NCBI RefSeq assembly: GCF_001598375.1
Contig: NZ_BCYV01000023.1
Span: 1 to 64,000 of the forward strand
Source of the DNA: Novosphingobium capsulatum NBRC 12533
Lineage (GTDB): Bacteria; Pseudomonadota; Alphaproteobacteria; Sphingomonadales; Sphingomonadaceae
Direction: 5' to 3'
Length of the DNA: 64,000 nucleotides
In this document: piece by piece, positions 1-9,103 of the stretch
Layout: every line of letters begins with the position of its first letter
How positions within the stretch are numbered: position 1 is the stretch's first letter
Notes under the pieces: model-generated
What the model was told of the DNA's origin: nothing
Database searches by the model: none
What the model saw: the letters and a program-made list of their open reading frames with translations, nothing else
Translations under genes and position numbers: made by a program

Positions 1-180
1 CTCACCCAACCGTCAACGGCCATTTTTCCACAGGGGTGCAGACTGACCGTAAAACCCCGGTGTCATGGGCGTTTTGGCGCGAAATTTTTCTGCATTTTAC
101 TATGGCTGAAGCGAAACATGCCGGGAGAATCACCGTTGTGATTCGCCGTTTCCGGCGCCCTTCCCGTTCAGACTGCGCAA

Positions 181-220
181 AAAGAAACGAAAAAACCCCG
201 CAGCTTGCGCTGCGGGGTTT
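181..220 (-). terminator. Rho-independent terminator after ctaD
   Basis: A perfect 12-bp stem (193-204 with 209-220, arms AAACCCCGCAGC type) closes a 4-base loop. On the minus strand it is followed at once by a run of T (192-184). It lies 27 bp past the ctaD stop codon, so it should end the coxB-ctaD transcript. Bases 1-180 hold no gene that I can support. Confidence 0.9.
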
Positions 221-246
221 GATCAATTGCACTCGCCCTGTGGCGA

Positions 247-1935
247 TCAGTGATGCGGGGTATCCTCGATCACCGGCAGCGTTTCGAACTGGTGGAACGG
301 CGGCGGGCTGGACAGAGTCCATTCCAGCGTCGTGGCGCCTTCACCCCAATAGTTCGGCGCAGCCTTCTTGCCGGCGACGAAGGCGTAGATGATGTTCACC
401 AGGAAGATCACGATCGACACGGCCATGATCATGTAGCCGATCGTGGCGATGTGGTTCCAGTACTCGAACGCGGGAGCGTAATCGGGATAGCGGCGCGGCA
501 TGCCCTGCACGCCCAGGAAGTGCATCGGGAAGAAGATCAGGTTCACCCCGATGAAGAACACCCAGAACTGCAGGTGGCTGAGGAACTCGGAGTGCATGCG
601 GCCGCTCATCTTGGGGAACCAGTAGAAGAACCCGGCAAAGAGCGACGTGACCGCGCCGAGCGACAGCACGTAGTGGAAGTGGGCGACGACGTAGTAGGTA
701 TCCTGGAGATTGTCGTCGATGCCGCCGTTGGCGAGCACCACGCCGGTGACGCCACCCATGGTGAACAGGAAGATGAAGCCGATGGCCCAGACCATGGGCG
801 ACTTGAACTCGATTGACCCGCCCCACATCGTGGCGATCCACGAGAAGATCTTGATCCCGGTGGGCACGGCGATGACCATCGTCGCGGCCGTGAAATACAT
901 CTTCGTGTTCACGTCGAGGCCGGTGGTGTACATGTGGTGGGCCCACACGATGAACCCGACGAGACCGATGGCGACCATGGCATAGGCCATGCCGAGATAG
1001 CCGAACACCGGCTTGCGCGAGAAGGTCGAGATGATCTGGCTGATGATGCCGAAGCCCGGCAGGATCATGATGTAGACTTCGGGGTGGCCGAAGAACCAGA
1101 ACAGGTGCTGGTAGAGGATCGGGTCACCGCCGCCGGCCGGATCGAAGAACGTCGTGCCGAAGTTGCGGTCGGTGATCAGCATGGTGATGGCCGCAGCCAG
1201 CACCGGCAGGGCGAGCAGCAGCAGGAACGCGGTGACGAGAACCGACCACACGAACAGCGGCATCTTGTGCAGGGTCATACCCGGCGCGCGCATGTTGAAA
1301 ATGGTGGTGATGAAGTTCACCGCCCCGAGGATCGAGCCAGCCCCGGCCAAGTGCAACGAGAAGATCGCGAAATCGACCGCCGGACCGACCGATCCCGATG
1401 TGGAAAGCGGTGCATAGACAGTCCAGCCGGTGCCCGCGCCATGGCCAGTGCCACCGGGCATGAACGGCGAGATCATCAGCGAGCAGAAGCCCGAGAAAGT
1501 CAGCCAGAACGAAATGTTGTTCATGCGCGGGAAGGCCATGTCGGGCGCACCGATCATGATCGGCACGAACCAGTTGCCGAACCCGCCGATCAGCGCCGGC
1601 ATGACCATGAAGAACACCATGATCAGGCCGTGTGCGGTGATCAGCACGTTCCACATGTGCAGCGTCTGGTTGAGATCGGCGCCATCACCGCCGACGAACC
1701 GAGTCCAGAACCCGAGGTACTGGATGCCGGGATGCGCCAGTTCGGCGCGCATGATGCCCGAGATCGCGCCGCCGACAACGCCGGCGAAGACCGCGAAAAT
1801 CAGATAGAGCGTGCCGATGTCCTTGTGGTTGGTGGACATGAACCAGCGCGCGAAGAAGCTGGGCTTGTGATCGTGATCATGCGCATGGTCGTGATGCGCA
1901 TCGAAACTTTCATGATCGGCGGGAATGGTGGCCAT
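247..1935 (-). CDS. ctaD: Cytochrome c oxidase subunit I (aa3 type)
   Basis: This is the catalytic subunit of the proton-pumping terminal oxidase in the inner membrane, 562 residues with about 12 transmembrane helices. The metal ligands are all visible: H102 (heme a, in AHGLIMVFF), H284 with cross-linked Y288 (HPEVY, CuB), H333-H334 (CuB), and H419 and H421 (VAHFHYV, hemes a3 and a). K362 lies in the VPTGIKIFSW segment of the K channel. The N-terminus is unusual: residues 8-23 contain seven histidines mixed with aspartates. It lies 28 bp downstream of the subunit II gene and is followed by a strong terminator, so ctaB, ctaG and subunit III are not directly co-transcribed here. Confidence 0.98.
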   Translation of the reverse strand: MATIPADHESFDAHHDHAHDHDHKPSFFARWFMSTNHKDIGTLYLIFAVFAGVVGGAISGIMRAELAHPGIQYLGFWTRFVGGDGADLNQTLHMWNVLITAHGLIMVFFMVMPALIGGFGNWFVPIMIGAPDMAFPRMNNISFWLTFSGFCSLMISPFMPGGTGHGAGTGWTVYAPLSTSGSVGPAVDFAIFSLHLAGAGSILGAVNFITTIFNMRAPGMTLHKMPLFVWSVLVTAFLLLLALPVLAAAITMLITDRNFGTTFFDPAGGGDPILYQHLFWFFGHPEVYIMILPGFGIISQIISTFSRKPVFGYLGMAYAMVAIGLVGFIVWAHHMYTTGLDVNTKMYFTAATMVIAVPTGIKIFSWIATMWGGSIEFKSPMVWAIGFIFLFTMGGVTGVVLANGGIDDNLQDTYYVVAHFHYVLSLGAVTSLFAGFFYWFPKMSGRMHSEFLSHLQFWVFFIGVNLIFFPMHFLGVQGMPRRYPDYAPAFEYWNHIATIGYMIMAVSIVIFLVNIIYAFVAGKKAAPNYWGEGATTLEWTLSSPPPFHQFETLPVIEDTPHH

Positions 1936-1963
1936 ATCGGGCGATCCTCTTTCCGATTGTCGT

Positions 1964-2860
1964 TCAGGCGGCCGGAGCGGCTGCGCCGCCCACCGTACCG
2001 CCCTGGCTCTTGATCCAGGCGTCGAACTGGGGCTTGGTCACGGCTTCGACCACGATCGGCATGTAGCCGTGGCGCGCGCCGCACAGTTCGGAGCACTGGC
2101 CGTAATAGACGCCGGGCTTGTTGATCATCATGACCTTTTCGTTGATCCGGCCCGGGACGGCATCCAGCTTGAACCAGAGCGAGGGCACGGAGAACGAGTG
2201 GATCACGTCAGACCCGGTGGTCTGCAGGCGAATCGGCACCCCGGCCGGAACGACCATGCGGTTGTCAGCGGCAAGCTGCGGCGGCTCGCCACGCTTGATG
2301 GCCTCGGCCGGCGGCAGCATGTTGGAGATCACCTCGAACCCGCCGTTGTCGGGATAGGTATAGCCCCAGTACCACTGATAGCCGGTGACCTTGACGGTCA
2401 GTGCGCCCTTGGGCGCAGGCTCGTACTGGTGGGCGAGCAGGCGAATCGAGGGGACCGCGATCACTACCAGGACGAGCACCGGAACCAGGGTCCAGATCAC
2501 CTCGATCAAGGTGTTGTGACTGGTCTTGGAGGCCACCGGGTTGGCGCGGCGGTTGAACTTGGCCATCACCGCAATGAGCAGGAACAGGACCAGCAGGACA
2601 ATGACCGTGATTACCGGCATCAGCAGGTAATCGTGCATTTTCAGCGCTTCCTGGCCGATCGGCGAATACTGGTCCTGGAAGGTCCAGCCACCCGGAACGG
2701 GTTGCCCCTTGCCGGGCACCGGCTTGGCCGGGACATAGGTGGCGGCAGCCAGCGCCAGCGAAGGCGCCGCGGCTGCGGTTGTTGCTGCAATGCCTGCCAG
2801 GACATGACCGGCGGTCCGAAACGCTGTGCCCGCATGGCGGACGAATTCGATTGGACTCAT
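1964..2860 (-). CDS. ctaC: Cytochrome c oxidase subunit II
   Basis: Carries the binuclear CuA centre that takes electrons from cytochrome c, with its soluble domain in the periplasm. The protein has 298 residues from the ATG at 2860; longer readings only add unrelated sequence. A hydrophobic N-terminal segment (about 18-40) looks like a signal sequence. Two transmembrane helices follow (about 80-100 and 122-142), then the aromatic YQWYWGY motif (161-167). The CuA ligands are H221, C256, E258, C260, H264 and M267. It is the first gene of a two-gene operon with ctaD and diverges from pyrE across a 284-bp gap that should hold both promoters. Also named coxB. Confidence 0.97.
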   Translation of the reverse strand: MSPIEFVRHAGTAFRTAGHVLAGIAATTAAAAPSLALAAATYVPAKPVPGKGQPVPGGWTFQDQYSPIGQEALKMHDYLLMPVITVIVLLVLFLLIAVMAKFNRRANPVASKTSHNTLIEVIWTLVPVLVLVVIAVPSIRLLAHQYEPAPKGALTVKVTGYQWYWGYTYPDNGGFEVISNMLPPAEAIKRGEPPQLAADNRMVVPAGVPIRLQTTGSDVIHSFSVPSLWFKLDAVPGRINEKVMMINKPGVYYGQCSELCGARHGYMPIVVEAVTKPQFDAWIKSQGGTVGGAAAPAA

Positions 2861-3144
2861 CGTCGCTTGTTCCGCTCTTCCCCGCGTACACGCCAGTTTC
2901 GAGGTCTGCGTGCACTGATTGTAATTCCCTCGATTGAACCCGGCTATACGCGGCCTTGTCCTGAGCCACAAGTTGAGACGTTCACCAAGGCGACAGGAAA
3001 GCATTGCCCCTTGGTTCAAGCCCGCCCGCCGCAGGCCTGCCACTGGGCGAAAAACCCTTGCCCCCTGCCGCGCCAGCGCCCATGGCACAGGGCAAACCCC
3101 AGCACGCCAAGACGGCGAACAGGCAGGACCAGCGAACCAGAGCC

Positions 3145-3729
3145 ATGCAGGAAGAAGACATCCTTTCCGAATTCCGTGCCAGCCAGGCCTTGCTTGAAGG
3201 GCATTTCCTGCTCTCTTCGGGCCGCCACAGCGCCCACTACCTGCAGTGCGCGCGCGTGCTGATGGACCCGATGCGCGCCTCGCGCCTGGCCAGCGCGCTG
3301 GCCGCCAAGTTGCCGCGCGACGTGCGCCAGCAGATTGCCAAGGTGGTGGCCCCGGCCATGGGCGGGGTGATCATCGGCCACGAAATGGGCCGTGCGCTGG
3401 GCGTGGAAGCGGTGTTCGTGGAACGGCCAACCGGCACGTTCGAACTGCGCCGCGGGTTTACCCTGACGCCGGGCGAAAAGGTGCTGATGGTCGAAGACGT
3501 CGTCACCACTGGCCTGTCGAGCCGCGAGGCGATCAAGGCCGTGGAAGAAGCCGGCGGCGTGGTGATCGCCGAGGCGGCCCTGGTCGACAGGTCGGCCGGC
3601 GCGGTGGACCTGGGTGTGCCGTTCTATCCGCTCGTCTCCCTCAATTTCCCGACCTATGCGCCCGATGAACTGCCGCCCGCGCTGGCCGCAGTGCCCGCGA
3701 TCAAGCCCGGCAGCCGGGCACAACCGTAA
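3145..3729 (+). CDS. pyrE: Orotate phosphoribosyltransferase
   Basis: Converts orotate and PRPP to orotidine monophosphate in cytosolic pyrimidine synthesis. The 194-residue protein has the type I phosphoribosyltransferase PRPP loop VLMVEDVVTTG (about residues 113-123) and the orotate-side segment LLSSGRHS near residue 22. The ATG at 3145 gives the usual family length; upstream in-frame codons at 3004 and 3082 add an unrelated proline-rich stretch. It starts a forward run pyrE-pdxJ-acpS-lepB with short gaps, an order common in sphingomonads. The gap to pdxJ is 11 bp. Confidence 0.95.
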   Translation: MQEEDILSEFRASQALLEGHFLLSSGRHSAHYLQCARVLMDPMRASRLASALAAKLPRDVRQQIAKVVAPAMGGVIIGHEMGRALGVEAVFVERPTGTFELRRGFTLTPGEKVLMVEDVVTTGLSSREAIKAVEEAGGVVIAEAALVDRSAGAVDLGVPFYPLVSLNFPTYAPDELPPALAAVPAIKPGSRAQP

Positions 3730-3740
3730 GACAGGAGAAT

Positions 3741-4490
3741 ATGGCGGTGAGCGAACTGTTCACGCCCGCCCGGCTGCGACTGGGCGTCAACATCGATCAC
3801 GTGGCCACCATCCGCAATGCGCGCGGCGGTGACCATCCCGATCCGGTGCGCGCCGCGCAGATCGTGGCCGACGTGGGCGGTGACGGGATCACGGCCCATC
3901 TGCGCGAGGACCGCCGCCATATTCGCGACGAGGACCTGGCCCGCATCCAGGCGGCGACCAACCTGCCGCTGAACCTGGAAATGGCCGCCACCGACGAAAT
4001 GCTGGCGATTGCCCTGCGCCACAAGCCGCATGCCTGCTGCATCGTGCCCGAACGCCGCGAGGAACGCACCACCGAAGGTGGCCTTGATGCCGCCGGGCAG
4101 CACAACCGCCTGGCGCCGATCGTCTCGCGCCTGGCCGACGCCGGCATCCGCGTCAGCCTGTTCATCGCGCCCGATGCGCGGCAGATCGAAGCGGCGATGA
4201 AGCTGGGCGCACCGGTAGTGGAACTGCACACCGGCGAATATGCCCATGCCGAGGGCGAGGCCCGCGCGAGCGAACTCAAGCGCCTGGCCGACATGGCCGC
4301 CCTGGCCGCCAAGAACGGCATCGAACCCCATGCCGGCCACGGCCTGACCTATGACAACGTGCAGCCCGTGGCCGCCATCCCGCAGTTGGCCGAGCTCAAC
4401 ATCGGCCATTACCTGATCGGCGAGGCGATCTTCGTGGGTCTGGAAGCAGCCGTGCGGCGCATGCGCACGCTGATGGACGAAGTGCGCTGA
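3741..4490 (+). CDS. pdxJ: Pyridoxine 5'-phosphate synthase
   Basis: Condenses 3-amino-1-hydroxyacetone phosphate with deoxyxylulose phosphate to give pyridoxine phosphate, the last ring-forming step of the DXP-dependent vitamin B6 route. The 249-residue TIM barrel shows the family signatures LGVNIDHVATIRNARGG near the N-terminus, the H-L-R-E-D-R-R-H-I segment near residue 53, CIVPERREE-TTEGG near residue 100, and HAGHGL-Y-N near residue 196. The length is normal. A GGAG-like ribosome site lies just upstream of the ATG. It is second in the pyrE-pdxJ-acpS-lepB run. Confidence 0.97.
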   Translation: MAVSELFTPARLRLGVNIDHVATIRNARGGDHPDPVRAAQIVADVGGDGITAHLREDRRHIRDEDLARIQAATNLPLNLEMAATDEMLAIALRHKPHACCIVPERREERTTEGGLDAAGQHNRLAPIVSRLADAGIRVSLFIAPDARQIEAAMKLGAPVVELHTGEYAHAEGEARASELKRLADMAALAAKNGIEPHAGHGLTYDNVQPVAAIPQLAELNIGHYLIGEAIFVGLEAAVRRMRTLMDEVR

Positions 4491-4521
4491 ACCCGCCACG
4501 CGGCTGGAAGGAAGACCCCGC

Positions 4522-4956
4522 ATGATCATCGGCCTGGGTTCCGACTTGTGCAATATCGAGCGCATCCAGCAATCGCTGGAGCGGTTCGGCGATCGCTTTG
4601 TCGAGCGGGTGTTCACCCCGGTGGAGCAGGCCAAAGCAGCGCGCCGGCCCTATACCCGCGCCGGCACCCTGGCCAAGCGCTTTGCCGCCAAGGAAGCCTA
4701 TTCCAAGGCGGTGGGCACCGGCTTCAAGGCTGGGGTGTTCATGAAGGACATCGGCGTGGTCAACGCGCCTTCGGGGGCGCCGACGCTGGCCCTGACCGGC
4801 GGCGCGGCGGCACGGCTGGCCGCGATCACCCCGCCCGGCCACAAGGCCGTGGTGCACCTGACGATGACCGATGATCATCCCTGGGCCCAGGCCTTCGTGG
4901 TGATCGAGGCCATTGCGCTGGACCTTGGCCACTCGGGCGAAGGAGACACGGCATGA
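4522..4956 (+). CDS. acpS: Holo-[acyl-carrier-protein] synthase
   Basis: Transfers 4'-phosphopantetheine from CoA to the conserved serine of acyl carrier proteins. The 144-residue protein has both AcpS signatures: GLGSDLCNIERI at the N-terminus (metal ligand D8) and FAAKEAYSKAVGTG near residue 54 (second ligand E58). It overlaps the lepB start by four bases (ATGA), so the two are probably translationally coupled. The separate carrier protein at 53 kb in this window is a possible substrate, though this is inference. Confidence 0.96.
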   Translation: MIIGLGSDLCNIERIQQSLERFGDRFVERVFTPVEQAKAARRPYTRAGTLAKRFAAKEAYSKAVGTGFKAGVFMKDIGVVNAPSGAPTLALTGGAAARLAAITPPGHKAVVHLTMTDDHPWAQAFVVIEAIALDLGHSGEGDTA

Positions 4957-5831
4957 GCGATGGCGTTACCGGCCTGCCACCGGAACAGGCCGAAGCCCGG
5001 CCCGCGCGCGTCAACTGGTGGGCGGAACTGCGCGGTTTGATTGGCATGCTGCTGGCTGTCCTGGTGTTCCACAGCCTGCTGGCCAAGCCGTTCTACATTC
5101 CGTCGATGTCGATGATGCCCAACCTGCTGGTGGGCGATCGGCTGGTGGTTTCCAAGTATCCCTATGGCTGGTCGTGGGTGTCGCCATCGTTCCACGTGCT
5201 GCCGCGCTCGTCGCTGCGGCTGTTCCCGGCCACGCCGCAGTATGGCGACATCGTGATCGTGGTGCCGCGCGGCAGCAACGAAGATTATATCAAGCGAGTC
5301 GTCGCCCTGCCGGGTGACCGCATCGCCGTGGTCCATGGCCAGATCATCCTCAACGGGCGGCCCGTGCCACAAGTGGTGGAAGCGCCGCTCGATCTGCCGG
5401 TCGATGCCAACGAACCGTGCGATCCCACCGATTTTCCCGGCTTGCGCTTTCGCGACGCGATGGGCCGGCAATTCTGCGAGCTGCCGATCCTGCGTGAGAC
5501 GCTGCCCAATGGCGCGACCTATCGCATCATCGACCATGAGCAGCAGCCGCTCGATGACTATGCCGAGGTGACGGTGCCGGCCGGCCATGTCTTCCTGATG
5601 GGCGACAACCGTGACCATTCCGCCGACAGCCGCGAACCGCTGGCGCTCAAGGGCCTGGGCGGCCCAGTGCCGCTAGCCGACGTGGGTGGCCGGGCCGAGT
5701 TCGTGACGGTTTCCCTGGATGGCAGCGAAACGTGGAATCCGGCGACCTGGTGGCATGCGCTGCGCCACGGCCGCGGTGGAACCAGCCTGCGCGCGGAACA
5801 GGGGCTGCCACAATTCGTTCCGGCTTCCTGA
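4953..5831 (+). CDS. lepB: Signal peptidase I
   Basis: Membrane-anchored serine protease that removes signal peptides from exported proteins on the outer face of the inner membrane. The 292-residue protein has one N-terminal transmembrane helix (about 27-45). The catalytic serine is S53 in PSMSMMP and the general-base lysine is K114 in YIKRVVALPGD. The late motif GDNRDHSADSR sits near residue 199. Only one N-terminal anchor is present, as in other alphaproteobacterial enzymes. The ATG overlaps the acpS stop. Confidence 0.96.
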   Translation: MSDGVTGLPPEQAEARPARVNWWAELRGLIGMLLAVLVFHSLLAKPFYIPSMSMMPNLLVGDRLVVSKYPYGWSWVSPSFHVLPRSSLRLFPATPQYGDIVIVVPRGSNEDYIKRVVALPGDRIAVVHGQIILNGRPVPQVVEAPLDLPVDANEPCDPTDFPGLRFRDAMGRQFCELPILRETLPNGATYRIIDHEQQPLDDYAEVTVPAGHVFLMGDNRDHSADSREPLALKGLGGPVPLADVGGRAEFVTVSLDGSETWNPATWWHALRHGRGGTSLRAEQGLPQFVPAS

Positions 5832-5860
5832 ACTCTTGCTGCGGGGGTAGCTTGCGCGCG

Positions 5861-6994
5861 ATGTCCGATTCTGCCGACACCATTTCTGTCTCCGCCAACC
5901 CGCCGGCCGGCGGCACGACCAAGGCGAACGCGCCTGGCCCGACCGACATTACTGACCATACGGTTCGCCAGGAGGCCAAGAAGGCCTTTGTGTGGATCGG
6001 CATTGCCGCGTTGGTGGTGCTGGCCGTGTTCCTGGCTCAGCCGTTGCTGGTGATCTTTGGCGGGGTGGTCTTTGCCTCGCTGATCGAGGGCGGGCAGCGC
6101 CTGCTGGGCCGGATCATCCCTGGCCCCCGCGCATTGCGGATCGCACTGGTACTACTGGCCGCTGTGGGTTTTCTGGTGTGGCTGGGCTATTTTGCCGGCA
6201 ACCAGATCGCAGCCCAGGCGGCGCAATTCCCGCATATCATCCAGGGCCAGGCCCAGCGTACGCTGACCTGGCTGCACGGCCATGGCATCAACGTGGGCCA
6301 GGCTGATGTCTCCAAGATCGCCGAGCAGGTGATAGGCGGCGTCGGCCCCGTCACGCAGGCGCTGGGGGGAATTTTCGGTGGGTTCACCACGTTTTTCCTG
6401 ATCGTGATCCTGGGCATCTATTTCGTGCTGGAGCCTGACATCTATCGGCGCGGTTTTGCCTGGCTGTTCCCGCTCGATCGCCGCCCGCATTTCCAGGTGA
6501 CGCTGCAACGCATGGGCAAGTCGCTGCGCATGCTGCTGTTCGGGCGCATGATCGGCATGTTTACCGAAGGGCTGGCAACCTGGCTGCTGCTGGCCGTCTA
6601 TGGCGTGCCGATGTCGGCGTTGCTGGGCATTCTTACCGGGCTGCTGGTGTTCCTGCCCAATATCGGCGCGCCGCTGTCCGGCCTGCTGATGGTGCTGGTG
6701 GGCTTTTCGGGCGGCACCGACATGGGGATCTACTGCATCATCGTCTACCTCGTGGTGCAGACGGTGGATGGCAACATCATCGTGCCGATGGTGGCCAAGA
6801 AGACCGCCGACCTTGCCCCGGCGATGGTACTGGGCGCGCAGCTGATCTTTGGCGTGCTGTTTGGCATCCTGGGCCTGGCGCTGGCCGATCCGATCGTGGC
6901 GATGATCAAGATCGCGCTGGAACGGCAGGCCGAGCGCAACGACGACGAGCGGGACGAAACTGCCCCGGGTGAAACCCCCGCGCTGGCCACATGA
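5861..6994 (+). CDS. AI-2E family transporter (PerM/TqsA-like membrane protein)
   Basis: A 377-residue polytopic membrane protein of the AI-2E (UPF0118) family. After a polar N-terminus of about 45 residues come two hydrophobic pairs, a soluble region (about 110-165), then a block of helices with the family-typical LLGILTGLLVFLPNIGAPLSGL and the C-terminal stretch LIFGVLFGILGLALADPIVA. Family members export varied small molecules or exchange ions, so the substrate is unknown. It starts 29 bp after lepB. The ATG at 5861 was chosen because upstream in-frame codons lie inside lepB. Confidence 0.85.
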   Translation: MSDSADTISVSANPPAGGTTKANAPGPTDITDHTVRQEAKKAFVWIGIAALVVLAVFLAQPLLVIFGGVVFASLIEGGQRLLGRIIPGPRALRIALVLLAAVGFLVWLGYFAGNQIAAQAAQFPHIIQGQAQRTLTWLHGHGINVGQADVSKIAEQVIGGVGPVTQALGGIFGGFTTFFLIVILGIYFVLEPDIYRRGFAWLFPLDRRPHFQVTLQRMGKSLRMLLFGRMIGMFTEGLATWLLLAVYGVPMSALLGILTGLLVFLPNIGAPLSGLLMVLVGFSGGTDMGIYCIIVYLVVQTVDGNIIVPMVAKKTADLAPAMVLGAQLIFGVLFGILGLALADPIVAMIKIALERQAERNDDERDETAPGETPALAT

Positions 6995-6998
6995 TGCC

Positions 6999-8129
6999 AT
7001 GGTGATCAAGCGCGTGGTTCAGGCCGGCGCGCTGTTCGTGGTGCTGGCCTTGCTGTGCCTTGGCGTGTTGCGCCAGTGCTCGGCAGAAATCTCGCGCTAT
7101 GCCTTTGCGCCCATCCACGCGTTCGAGCCGGGCGCGCCGCCAGCGCGCAATGCCTATGCCGATCCTGCGATGTGGCTGGCCCGGCCCGGCATGGCCAATG
7201 ACCCGGCACAGTGGCTGCCACCGGGCACGCCCGCCCCGCCCAGCGGGGATACGGCGGTGTTCTTCGTGCATTCGACCACCTATCTCAGCCGCAACCACTG
7301 GAATGCGCCGCTGGCCGATATCGATTCGCAGCGGCGCGCCAACATTCTGGTGGCGGCCACGGCCAGCGCGTTCAACGCGGTGGGGCCAGTATGGGTGCCG
7401 CGCTATCGCCAGGCCGCGTTGGGTGCCTTCCTGACCGACGGTGCCGATCGCCAGCGAGCGATGGACCTGGCCTATGCCGACATTCACGCGGCCTTTGCCG
7501 CGTTCCTGGCGGCCCTGCCCCCGCAGACGCCGATCATCATCGCCGGTCACAGCCAGGGCGCCTGGGCCGTGGCCCGCCTGCTGCACGATAGTGTGCAGGG
7601 ACGCCCGGTGGCGCGACGCGTGGTGGCCGCCTATGCCATTGGCTGGCCCATCGTGGCGGCAACGGCTGCGGCGGACACCGGCTTTGCCCCGTGCACGGCG
7701 CCCGATCAGGCAGGATGCCTGGTCGGCTGGCTCAGCTTTGCCGAACCGGCCGATCCCACCCTGCTGATCGGCGCCTATCACCGCTGGCCGGATCACGCGC
7801 CAGGCCAGGGCCCGCTGATCTGCGTCAATCCGCTGACCGGCACGCAAGGCGGCGTTGCCACGCGCAAGGCCAACCGCGGCACGCTGCTGCCCGATGCAAA
7901 CGATAGCGAGACCGAGCGCGCCGGGCCGCTGGTAGCTGGCCTCGTGCCGGCGCGGTGCGATGCGCGCGGGCTGTTGCTGATCGGGCCGCCGCCGCACATC
8001 GGGCTGTTCGTGCTGCCGGGCAACACCTACCATGTCTACGATATCCCGCTGTTCTGGGCCAACCTGCGCGCCGATGCCCTGCGTCGCAGCGCCGCCTGGC
8101 ACCAGGCCTGGGACGGAGGAACCCAATGA
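6999..8129 (+). CDS. DUF3089 alpha/beta-hydrolase-like protein
   Basis: A 376-residue protein with an N-terminal membrane anchor or signal segment (about residues 5-22), placing the rest in the periplasm. The DUF3089 hallmarks are visible: VFFVHSTTYLSRNHWNAP near residue 86, a nucleophile elbow GHSQG near residue 185, and a C-terminal HIGLFVLPGNTYHVYD segment carrying the likely catalytic histidine. The family is thought to hydrolyse esters, but no substrate is established. A GTG at 6969 is in frame but would overlap the previous gene; the ATG at 6999 lies 4 bp after it. The 3' end overlaps ruvX by four bases. Confidence 0.8.
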   Translation: MVIKRVVQAGALFVVLALLCLGVLRQCSAEISRYAFAPIHAFEPGAPPARNAYADPAMWLARPGMANDPAQWLPPGTPAPPSGDTAVFFVHSTTYLSRNHWNAPLADIDSQRRANILVAATASAFNAVGPVWVPRYRQAALGAFLTDGADRQRAMDLAYADIHAAFAAFLAALPPQTPIIIAGHSQGAWAVARLLHDSVQGRPVARRVVAAYAIGWPIVAATAAADTGFAPCTAPDQAGCLVGWLSFAEPADPTLLIGAYHRWPDHAPGQGPLICVNPLTGTQGGVATRKANRGTLLPDANDSETERAGPLVAGLVPARCDARGLLLIGPPPHIGLFVLPGNTYHVYDIPLFWANLRADALRRSAAWHQAWDGGTQ

Positions 8130-8593
8130 TCACCCAAAATGTCGCCGACCTGCGCGCCGCCCTGCCGATGGGCGGGGTGCTCATGGGATTAGACCCCGGC
8201 ACCAAGACCATCGGCGTGGCGCTGTGCGATGCCGGCTGGCACTTTGCCACCGCCGGGCAAACCGTGATCCGCCGCAAGTTTGCCCAGGACAAGGCAGCCT
8301 TGGCTGACATCATCGCGCAGCGCGGGGTCAAGGGCCTGGTCATCGGCCTGCCGCTCAACATGGATGGCAGCAATGGCCCGCGCAGCCAATCGGCCCGCGC
8401 CATGGCGCGCAACCTGGAAGACCTGGGCCTGCCCATCCTGATGTGGGACGAGCGCTGGTCGACCCAAGCGGCCGAGCGCACGATGATCGAGCAGGATTTC
8501 AGCCGGGCCAAGCGCGCCCAGCGCATCGATTCGCATGCCGCCGCGCTGATCCTGCAGGCCGCGATCGACACGCTGGCCGGCGGGGTGCTGTGA
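8126..8593 (+). CDS. ruvX: Putative pre-16S rRNA nuclease / Holliday junction resolvase-like (YqgF)
   Basis: A 155-residue YqgF-family protein with an RNase H-like fold. The N-terminal strand motif GLDPGTKTIGVALCD (about 21-35) carries the first acidic residue. GLVIGLPLNMDGSNGPRSQ follows near residue 70, then the WDERWSTQAAER helix near residue 107, and the SHAAALILQ end. The family matures the 5' end of 16S rRNA in E. coli. The start overlaps the DUF3089 stop (ATGA), so the two are translationally coupled. Confidence 0.93.
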   Translation: MITQNVADLRAALPMGGVLMGLDPGTKTIGVALCDAGWHFATAGQTVIRRKFAQDKAALADIIAQRGVKGLVIGLPLNMDGSNGPRSQSARAMARNLEDLGLPILMWDERWSTQAAERTMIEQDFSRAKRAQRIDSHAAALILQAAIDTLAGGVL

Positions 8594-8641
8594 TTTAACC
8601 AATCGGTTGAACCCCGGTCGACATTGCGGCAAGGAACAGCG

Positions 8642-9103
8642 ATGGCAGAACACGAACCTTTCACCTGGCGCAAGCAGGGCCCCTTTGATCCGGCCGTGGC
8701 GGGCGAACTGCTGAGCAAGCTGGGCCACGGCGGCTTTCTCGGCATGCGCTATGGCGACCATGGTCCCGACTGGTTCGAAGCCGAATTGCCCTGGCGCGAG
8801 GATCTGGTGGGAGCGGGCAACAAGGGCGTGCTGGCCTCCGGCCCGATCATCAGCCTGTTCGACAATTGCACCTCGATGGCGATCTGGACGCGGCGGGGAT
8901 GCTTCGTCCCCCATGTCACGCTGGACTTGCGCATCGACTATGTCCGGGCAGCCGTACCGGGACGCAGCGTGATCGCGCGGGCGGAATGCTATCAGTTGCG
9001 CGGCGACCTGGCATTCGTGCGGGCGCTGGCCCACGATGGGGATATGGCCGATCCGCTGGCCCACGCGGCCGCCATCTTCATGGTGCTGGGAGACAGCGAA
9101 TGA
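8642..9103 (+). CDS. PaaI-family hotdog thioesterase, first of a tandem pair
   Basis: A 153-residue single-domain hotdog protein. The helix region GPIISLFDNCTSMAIWTRRG corresponds to the HGG-type hotdog helix, although the usual His-Gly-Gly is replaced by a serine-glycine stretch. It is followed by the strands VTLDLRIDYVRAAVPG and VIARAECYQLRGDLAFVRA. PaaI-type enzymes hydrolyse acyl-CoA thioesters. The ATG at 8642 follows an AAGGAACAG ribosome site; an in-frame start at 8624 is less well placed. Its stop overlaps the next thioesterase (ATGA), suggesting a coupled or heteromeric pair. Confidence 0.85.
   Translation: MAEHEPFTWRKQGPFDPAVAGELLSKLGHGGFLGMRYGDHGPDWFEAELPWREDLVGAGNKGVLASGPIISLFDNCTSMAIWTRRGCFVPHVTLDLRIDYVRAAVPGRSVIARAECYQLRGDLAFVRALAHDGDMADPLAHAAAIFMVLGDSE

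Noticed and set aside
2..392. Small frames at the left edge on both strands
   Set aside because: They run through the ctaD terminator and into ctaD, and have no motif or ribosome site.
934..2013. Plus-strand frame of 359 codons over ctaD
   Set aside because: Low-complexity, charged antisense translation of cytochrome oxidase subunit I.
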